Positions 5,318 through 8,586 of a stretch of DNA of 8,586 nucleotides are shown piece by piece. The translations under genes and the position numbers were made by a program. The stretch is taken from positions 1 to 8,586 of the forward strand of contig JAIOYM010000047.1 in the NCBI GenBank assembly GCA_021741085.1. Reading direction: 5' to 3'. This DNA comes from Rickettsiaceae bacterium. Lineage in GTDB: Bacteria > Pseudomonadota > Alphaproteobacteria > Rickettsiales > Rickettsiaceae. Position 1 is the stretch's first letter. The number at the start of each line of letters is the position of its first letter. The notes beneath the pieces were generated by a model. It was not told where the DNA came from, ran no database searches, and saw only the letters and a program-made list of their open reading frames with translations.

Positions 5318-5350
5318 CGTGCACCCCGTCCTAAAAAGACGAGAAGCGTG
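5318..5350 (-). repeat. Solo IS605-end-like hairpin abutting the fic2 stop codon
   Basis: CCCGTC (5325-5330) and GACGAG (5338-5343) pair around CTAAAAA, again with a C.A that becomes T.G on the minus strand. On that strand it ends GGGGTGCACG and is followed by TCAA, close to the transposon right end GGGGTGGATG|TCAA. The CCCCGTCCTAAAAAGACGAG core is of the same family as the ends of the 383-2244 element. No T-run follows, so a terminator role is doubtful. Confidence 0.6.
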
Positions 5351-5366
5351 TTAAAGTTATTATGAA

Positions 5367-5588
5367 TGCAGTAATGCAGATAAACATTTTACTGCAAAAC
5401 TAAAAATTAAATTTTCTGTAATTTTGCTTTTATGGTTTTGAAGTTTAGCAGAAAAATAGTAAACTGTATTTTTAGATAAACATTTTACTTTAAAAATTTA
5501 TAACCATTTATTTTAACTTTTGTATTTCTGTATCGCCATTTTTATTCACTTATTTATTTTTTTAACTATAGTTTTCTGCATTACTGCA
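5367..5588. repeat. Repeat-rich leader upstream of parA; candidate centromere or operator
   Basis: The 362-base gap between fic2 and parA has no gene. It carries an inverted pair of a 14-mer, TGCAGTAATGCAGA (5367-5380) and its complement (5575-5588). A direct 16-mer, AGATAAACATTTTACT, occurs at 5378-5393 and 5474-5489. Short TTTCTG motifs recur at about 5412, 5526 and 5573, with an inverted CAGAAA near 5448. In partition systems with a short ParA and an RHH partner, the centromere often lies upstream of parA, so this is the best candidate. It might also hold replication iterons, but no rep gene is seen. Confidence 0.5.
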
Positions 5589-5604
5589 AAGCTGCTTTTT
5601 AAGC

Positions 5605-5633
5605 TTGCTTTAAATCTTTAAAAACGGTATCAT
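5605..5633 (+). promoter_or_regulatory. Putative parA promoter
   Basis: TTGCTT (5605-5610) and TATCAT (5628-5633) are 17 bases apart, 47 bases before the parA start. GGTATCATTAAATTAATT around the -10 resembles the GGTATTAAATTAAT found downstream of the operon at 6729-6742, so the RHH protein may bind both. No clear Shine-Dalgarno precedes parA. Confidence 0.45.
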
Positions 5634-5679
5634 TAAATTAATTCAGGATTCAAGTAACAACCCAACTTCAAAAACACAT

Positions 5680-6324
5680 ATGATCATTTCGTTAATTAAT
5701 CAAAAAGGCGGTGTAGGCAAAACAACACTAGCTACAAATATTGCCGCATCATTAGCCTTACGTGGCAACAAAGTTTTGTTGATAGATGCAGATCCCCAAT
5801 GTAGTGCAATGGATGGGGCGGCAATTAGGACTAAGGAAGCGTTATTTTCTACCATTGCTATCACAAAACCAATAATTCACAAGGAAATTCACAGTTTTGC
5901 TAAAAGCTTTGACCATATCATCATAGATGGCCCCCCTCGTGTTGCTGATGTAGCAAAATCAGCTATAGTTGCTAGTGATTTAGTTCTAATTCCGGTACAA
6001 CCATCACCCTACGACATTTGGGCGGCGGACGCTATAGTAAAACTTTTTGAAGAAGTTAGTGTGCCATTGTCAGAAGTTAGAAATATCCAAGTAGCTTTTG
6101 TTGTTAATCAAAAAAAGAAAAATACAGTTTTGGGACGCGAAGTGGAAGATGGCTTAGCAAATTACGGTTTGCCAGTAATGTCAACGCATATTCATGATTT
6201 TGTTGCCTATGCTGAAAGTGCAAGCCACGGACTTGCTGTAGTAGAAAACCCAAGTAAAGCTGCAGAAGAAATTAATGCCTTAACTACAGAAATTTTAAAT
6301 TTTTCCTCTAGTAAAAATCAATAA
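5680..6324 (+). CDS. parA: ParA-family partition ATPase (short, no N-terminal HTH)
   Basis: This 214-residue deviant Walker ATPase belongs to the MinD/ParA superfamily. ParA binds nucleoid DNA in its ATP form and moves or spaces plasmid copies by interacting with a centromere-binding partner. The deviant Walker A is K9-G-G-V-G-K14-T-T with the signature lysine at K9. The A' motif is D36-A-D-P-Q40 and Walker B is HIIID83-GPP. The length and the lack of an N-terminal DNA-binding domain match the small ParA of type Ib partition. The small RHH gene 16 bases downstream is the likely partner and would also be the operon repressor. Chromosomal ParA/Soj is less likely, since no ParB-type gene with a large HTH follows. 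ParA-like proteins also occur on integrated elements, so a free plasmid is not proven. Confidence 0.9.
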   Translation: MIISLINQKGGVGKTTLATNIAASLALRGNKVLLIDADPQCSAMDGAAIRTKEALFSTIAITKPIIHKEIHSFAKSFDHIIIDGPPRVADVAKSAIVASDLVLIPVQPSPYDIWAADAIVKLFEEVSVPLSEVRNIQVAFVVNQKKKNTVLGREVEDGLANYGLPVMSTHIHDFVAYAESASHGLAVVENPSKAAEEINALTTEILNFSSSKNQ

Positions 6325-6340
6325 AAAATAATTAAAACCT

Positions 6341-6583
6341 ATGACAGAAAACAAAAAATCACTTTTTCCAAAAAAACCACAAAACTCAGAAGCAACTATG
6401 AAAAAGATAGATGCATGGGTGGAAAACAAAAATTCAGAACCTTCCGATGGTAAAACCAAAATTCGTCAAGTGACGGTTAAAATACCGCATGACTTGTATT
6501 TCAAACTAAAGCTATATTGCTTGCAACAGGAACAAACTCTCCAGGAAATGCTCATAGCCACCATTGAAGAAAAGCTTAAATGA
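6341..6583 (+). CDS. Small ribbon-helix-helix protein, putative ParB-like centromere-binding partner
   Basis: This 80-residue basic protein has a polar, probably disordered N-terminus (residues 1-38, many K, N, S and P). A C-terminal ribbon-helix-helix-like segment follows: strand RQVTVKI (43-49), helix PHDLYFKLKLYCLQQ and helix TLQEMLIATIEEKL. It starts 16 bases after parA, so the two are very likely one operon. Small RHH proteins in this position (ParG/omega type) bind centromere repeats and repress the par promoter. It has no sequence signature that I can tie to one named family, and an antitoxin-like or copy-control RHH protein remains possible. Its coding start lacks a clear Shine-Dalgarno; an internal ATG at residue 20 would shorten only the disordered part. 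Confidence 0.75.
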   Translation: MTENKKSLFPKKPQNSEATMKKIDAWVENKNSEPSDGKTKIRQVTVKIPHDLYFKLKLYCLQQEQTLQEMLIATIEEKLK

Positions 6584-6624
6584 AGCAATACAGTTTTTTT
6601 GTATTTAAAATAATACAAATTAGC

Positions 6625-6656
6625 AGTTTAACAGCAAAAAATTAAGCTGTTAAACT
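6625..6656. terminator. Inverted repeat 3' of the par operon, possible terminator
   Basis: AGTTTAACAGC (6625-6635) and GCTGTTAAACT (6646-6656) are perfect 11-bp arms with a 10-base A/T loop, 42 bases after the RHH gene. The T-rich sequence after it (TTATTTAAAG) is only a weak U-tract. A smaller stem, AATACA and TGTATT (6587-6605), precedes it. Confidence 0.4.
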
Positions 6657-6710
6657 TTATTTAAAGTTGAATGCAAAAGCAGATTTATGGTTTGTTGTTA
6701 AAGTGGCAAA

Positions 6711-6754
6711 GCATAATACCATATTAATGGTATTAAATTAATATGGTATTATGC
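6711..6754. repeat. Perfect 18-bp inverted repeat
   Basis: GCATAATACCATATTAAT (6711-6728) and its exact complement (6737-6754) flank an 8-base spacer that itself contains GGTATTA. The unit GGTATTA thus occurs three times (6714-6720 inverted, 6729-6735, 6745-6751), allowing two alternative hairpins. It may be an operator, a replication or partition site, or a recombination site. There is no gene between 6584 and 7008. Confidence 0.6.
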
Positions 6755-6865
6755 ATTTAAAATAATCTTCATTGCTGCTAAACTTTAAAACAAGAAAAAC
6801 AAATCCACATATCGCTGTATTACCATAAAACTGGTTTTGAAGTTTTGACTAGCTTTGAAGCAAGC

Positions 6866-7008
6866 GTTGATACACACGAAAAACAAATGTTTTTCGCTTA
6901 CACAAGAAAAATATAGATTTTTGCTCCTAAAATCTATATTTTTATGTATGAAAATCTCATCCGGTTTGATACAATATACGAAAACACACAAATAGGGGTT
7001 TTTCGCAT
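6866..7008. promoter_or_regulatory. Candidate res/recombination site of the serine recombinase
   Basis: Two related units precede the recombinase. Unit 1 is TTGATACA (6867-6874) followed by CGAAAAACA-aa-TGTTTTTCG (6877-6896). Unit 2 is TTGATACA (6966-6973) followed by CGAAAA (6979-6984) and TTTTTCG (6999-7005), the latter ending four bases before the ATG. Between them lies a perfect 15-bp inverted repeat (6907-6921 and 6929-6943, 7-base loop). Paired dyads next to the gene are the usual layout of resolvase sites, which also serve as operators. The crossover dinucleotide cannot be named with confidence. Confidence 0.5.
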
Positions 7009-7575
7009 ATGTTAGTAGGATACGTTAGAGTCTCGTCTGAAAACGACAGACAAAATACAGATTTGCAAATTGATGCATTGCTGAAAGAAAAAGTTGATCG
7101 AAGAAATATTTTCATTGATTTCATCTCTGGTGCAAAGACTAAAAGACCAAGTCTTGAGAAAGCTTTAGCTTTTTTGCAGCCGGGCGATTGTTTGGTTGTT
7201 TGGAAGTTGGATAGACTGGGCCGTTCTTTGAGTCATTTGCTAGAACTCATTCAAAATTTCAAAGAAAAAGGCGTGGGTTTTCGCTCCCTTACAGAACAAA
7301 TGGACACTACAACCCCTCACGGAGAATTTATTTTTCAGCTTTTTGCTTCTTTAGCCCAATATGAAAGAGCTTTAGCTCAAGAACGTATATTGGCTGGTTT
7401 AGAGGCTGCAAAATTGCGCGGTAAAAGAGGAGGTAGACCCAGAAAAATTGATGACGAAAAATTAGCAACAATTCAAGAGTTGCTTCAAAATGGAACTTCA
7501 AAGGCACAAATTTGTCGTACCTTCAATATACCCAGAGCAACGCTTGTAGATAACCTCAAGAGGATTGGTTTGTGA
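7009..7575 (+). CDS. Serine recombinase (resolvase/invertase family)
   Basis: This 188-residue protein has the architecture of Tn3-type resolvases and DNA invertases. It would resolve plasmid or cointegrate dimers, or invert a segment, through a phosphoserine intermediate. The catalytic serine is S9 in GYVRVSS, and the conserved arginines are R69 and R72 in KLDRLGRS. The long E helix is FASLAQYERALAQERILAGLEAA, followed by the basic arm GKRGGRPRK and a C-terminal helix-turn-helix (about 150-186, SKAQICRTFNIPRATLVDNL). Length and residues are complete. It is not an IS607-type TnpA, since those have the helix-turn-helix at the N-terminus. The ATG is preceded by AGGGG with about 10 bases spacing. 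It stands alone downstream of the par operon, which suits plasmid multimer resolution; two dyad units upstream are candidate targets. Confidence 0.92.
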   Translation: MLVGYVRVSSENDRQNTDLQIDALLKEKVDRRNIFIDFISGAKTKRPSLEKALAFLQPGDCLVVWKLDRLGRSLSHLLELIQNFKEKGVGFRSLTEQMDTTTPHGEFIFQLFASLAQYERALAQERILAGLEAAKLRGKRGGRPRKIDDEKLATIQELLQNGTSKAQICRTFNIPRATLVDNLKRIGL

Positions 7576-7591
7576 TTTCAACATTCACTCT

Positions 7592-7611
7592 GCCGCTTTA
7601 GCGGCGTGGAT
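7592..7611 (+). repeat. GC-rich hairpin after the recombinase gene
   Basis: GCCGC (7592-7596) and GCGGC (7601-7605) pair around TTTA, followed by GTGGATTTCAA. The ending recalls the GTGGATG|TCAA of the transposon right end, so it may be another solo end-like hairpin, on the plus strand this time. It could equally be a short terminator, though no T-run follows. It starts 17 bases after the stop codon. Confidence 0.45.
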
Positions 7612-7685
7612 TTCAAATGCTATTAAAAATTTCACTTGCAAAAACTTTCAAACTTGTAATAGAATTCTAATATAAAGTTTCTTAA

Positions 7686-7730
7686 TGCTAATGTATATAT
7701 TTGGAATATATACATTACATAACATTAGCA
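7686..7730. repeat. Nested inverted repeats in the 475-bp gap 7576-8050
   Basis: AATGTATATATT (7690-7701) and AATATATACATT (7705-7716) are perfect 12-bp arms with a 3-base loop. TGCTAATGT (7686-7694) and ACATTAGCA (7722-7730) form an outer pair that shares bases with the inner one, so two alternative hairpins are possible. Beyond this I see no supported gene up to 8050; the sequence becomes less AT-rich after about 7740, which may mark a junction between DNA segments. Confidence 0.5.
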
Positions 7731-8050
7731 ATATTTAAGCTTCGTGGTTTGAATTGTTGTTCGAATGGCTTGTTTTGACCGCAAATAGTGGCAACTCACT
7801 TTGGCTTGAAGCTAATAAGCCGCTGGATGATTGCTGGTGCTATCTTTTTAGCTCAAAGGGCTCAAGGGGTAGCAGCAAATGTTGAATCTGATAATCTTTA
7901 GCGTAAAAGCCTTAACTAAATATCTAGCCTAAATAAAAAATAAAGACCAACCGGTCGCTTGTTCTGGTTGCTTCCTTGGTTATTTGACTTGCCTAAATTA
8001 TTACTAAGTTAATTACAGCAGTTTTAGTTGATATTTTTAGTTTTTAGCAT

Positions 8051-8586
8051 ATGGGGATTTTAGGTGAGGTGGCTGTTAAGCCTTTAGCACTTGAAGCTTG
8101 TGGTGTAGTCAAAGATTTGGCAGCTAACTATGAGTTGCCTAAATTTGATGAGGGTTTTTTAAGCTCACTTGGTAATGACGAAGCGGCTGAGTTTTTTGGC
8201 TGCACATTGCAGGCAGCTAATAACTGGCGTCTATATCTGCGCTTTGGCCAGCAAGTGCAAGCTTCACCCAAGGCTTATATTGACCTTGGAGACGGTGTTT
8301 GGCACCAATTAGAGGCTAAAAATTTGCCACCAGTTTTTAGGCAACTTACAAGTCAAACTGACTTTGCGCTTTATTTAAAAAACAACGAATTACAATTAGA
8401 GCAACTAGCCTCAGGCGATGTTGGTTTGAGCGTGGTTGCGGCAAAGTTGCCTGCAATGGAGCTGCCAAAACACAAGTTAAACGAATTGATTCAGCAGTGG
8501 CAGCGCCTGCAAACTTTGAACGTGGCTGAACTGACATCGCTCTCAAGCTACCTAACTACTACTAATCCAGAACTAGAGCGCGCTTT
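8051..8586 (+). CDS. Unrecognised protein, N-terminal part (runs off the window)
   Basis: An open frame starts at ATG 8051 and stays open for 178 codons to the window end. An in-frame TAG at 8045-8047 fixes the furthest upstream limit, so ATG 8051 is the most likely start, although no Shine-Dalgarno precedes it. The protein begins MGILGEVAVKPLALEACGVV and contains DEAAEFFGCTLQAANNWRLYLRFGQQVQ, then a stretch rich in L and Q with probable helices (LEQLASGDVGLSVVAAKLP, KLNELIQQWQRLQTLNVAELTSL). The segment AAEFFGCTLQAANNWRLY could be read as a helix-turn-helix of the 'check which element then bind' type, but this is weak. No signal peptide or membrane segment is seen. Base composition is clearly higher in GC than the par and fic genes. 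I do not recognise the family and assign no function. Confidence 0.65.
   Translation, partial: MGILGEVAVKPLALEACGVVKDLAANYELPKFDEGFLSSLGNDEAAEFFGCTLQAANNWRLYLRFGQQVQASPKAYIDLGDGVWHQLEAKNLPPVFRQLTSQTDFALYLKNNELQLEQLASGDVGLSVVAAKLPAMELPKHKLNELIQQWQRLQTLNVAELTSLSSYLTTTNPELERA

Noticed and set aside
6785..6991. Minus-strand open frame of 68 codons upstream of the recombinase
   Set aside because: It runs through the inverted repeats and candidate res units, is Cys/Phe-rich low-complexity sequence, and has no recognisable domain.
7009..7575. Recombinase as an IS607-type transposase
   Set aside because: The DNA-binding domain is C-terminal and no tnpB is beside it; IS607 TnpA has an N-terminal MerR-like domain.
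7827..7901. Short plus-strand frame encoding MIAGAIFLAQRAQGVAANVE... (24 residues)
   Set aside because: It has a hydrophobic start but no ribosome binding site, very short length and no known relative that I can name; it could be a gene remnant but is not supported.
7947..7990. Imperfect inverted repeat around ACCAACCGG and CTGGTTG as a terminator
   Set aside because: The stem is short and interrupted and no convincing T-run or upstream gene is near.
8346..8546. Minus-strand open frame of 66 codons
   Set aside because: It lies antisense within the long open frame starting at 8051, which has more natural codon use.

Overview
The window is AT-rich accessory DNA, most likely part of a plasmid or a plasmid-like island. 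It carries a ParA/ribbon-helix-helix partition pair, a serine recombinase with candidate recombination sites, two Fic proteins, a type II toxin-antitoxin pair and an IS200/IS605-family transposon. No replication initiator, rRNA, tRNA or CRISPR array is visible. The host is bacterial. The transposon, ParA and Fic protein styles would fit an AT-rich proteobacterium, but nothing here fixes the taxon.

Left part (1-4345). A roughly 130-180 bp repeat (R) occurs three times in the same orientation: R1 1-175, R2 2578-2705, R3 4057-4235. The copies separate cargo modules. A RelB-like antitoxin and RelE/ParE-like toxin lie between R1 and R2, a class II Fic protein with a winged-helix tail (fic1, minus strand) lies between R2 and R3, and a second Fic protein with a MerR-like tail (fic2, plus strand) follows R3. 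R1 and R2 are almost identical; R3 is more diverged and folds into a perfect hairpin with 21-bp arms.

The toxin gene is split by an intact-looking IS605-type element (383-2244) with divergent tnpA and tnpB and hairpin ends. Removing 383-2244 rejoins the two toxin pieces in frame as an 85-residue protein. The insertion lies at GATG|TCAA, and the TnpB guide, if made, would read the toxin gene itself. Excision would therefore restore the toxin, and TnpB could re-cut the restored site. Hairpins resembling the transposon end also sit directly at the stop codons of fic1 and fic2, again next to TCAA.

Middle part (3891-5317). The fic1 promoter is overlapped by one of two 32-bp dyads with identical architecture (TATTATCG-N14-CGATAATA). 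A 14-bp inverted repeat ends two bases before the fic2 start. Both are candidate autoregulatory sites for the DNA-binding tails of the two Fic proteins.

Right part (5318-8586). A repeat-rich 360-bp leader precedes parA and the small RHH gene and is the best centromere candidate. A non-coding stretch with four perfect inverted repeats then leads into a serine recombinase gene whose upstream region contains two related dyad units (candidate res). After about 475 non-coding bases, base composition shifts towards higher GC and an unrecognised gene begins at 8051 and runs off the window.
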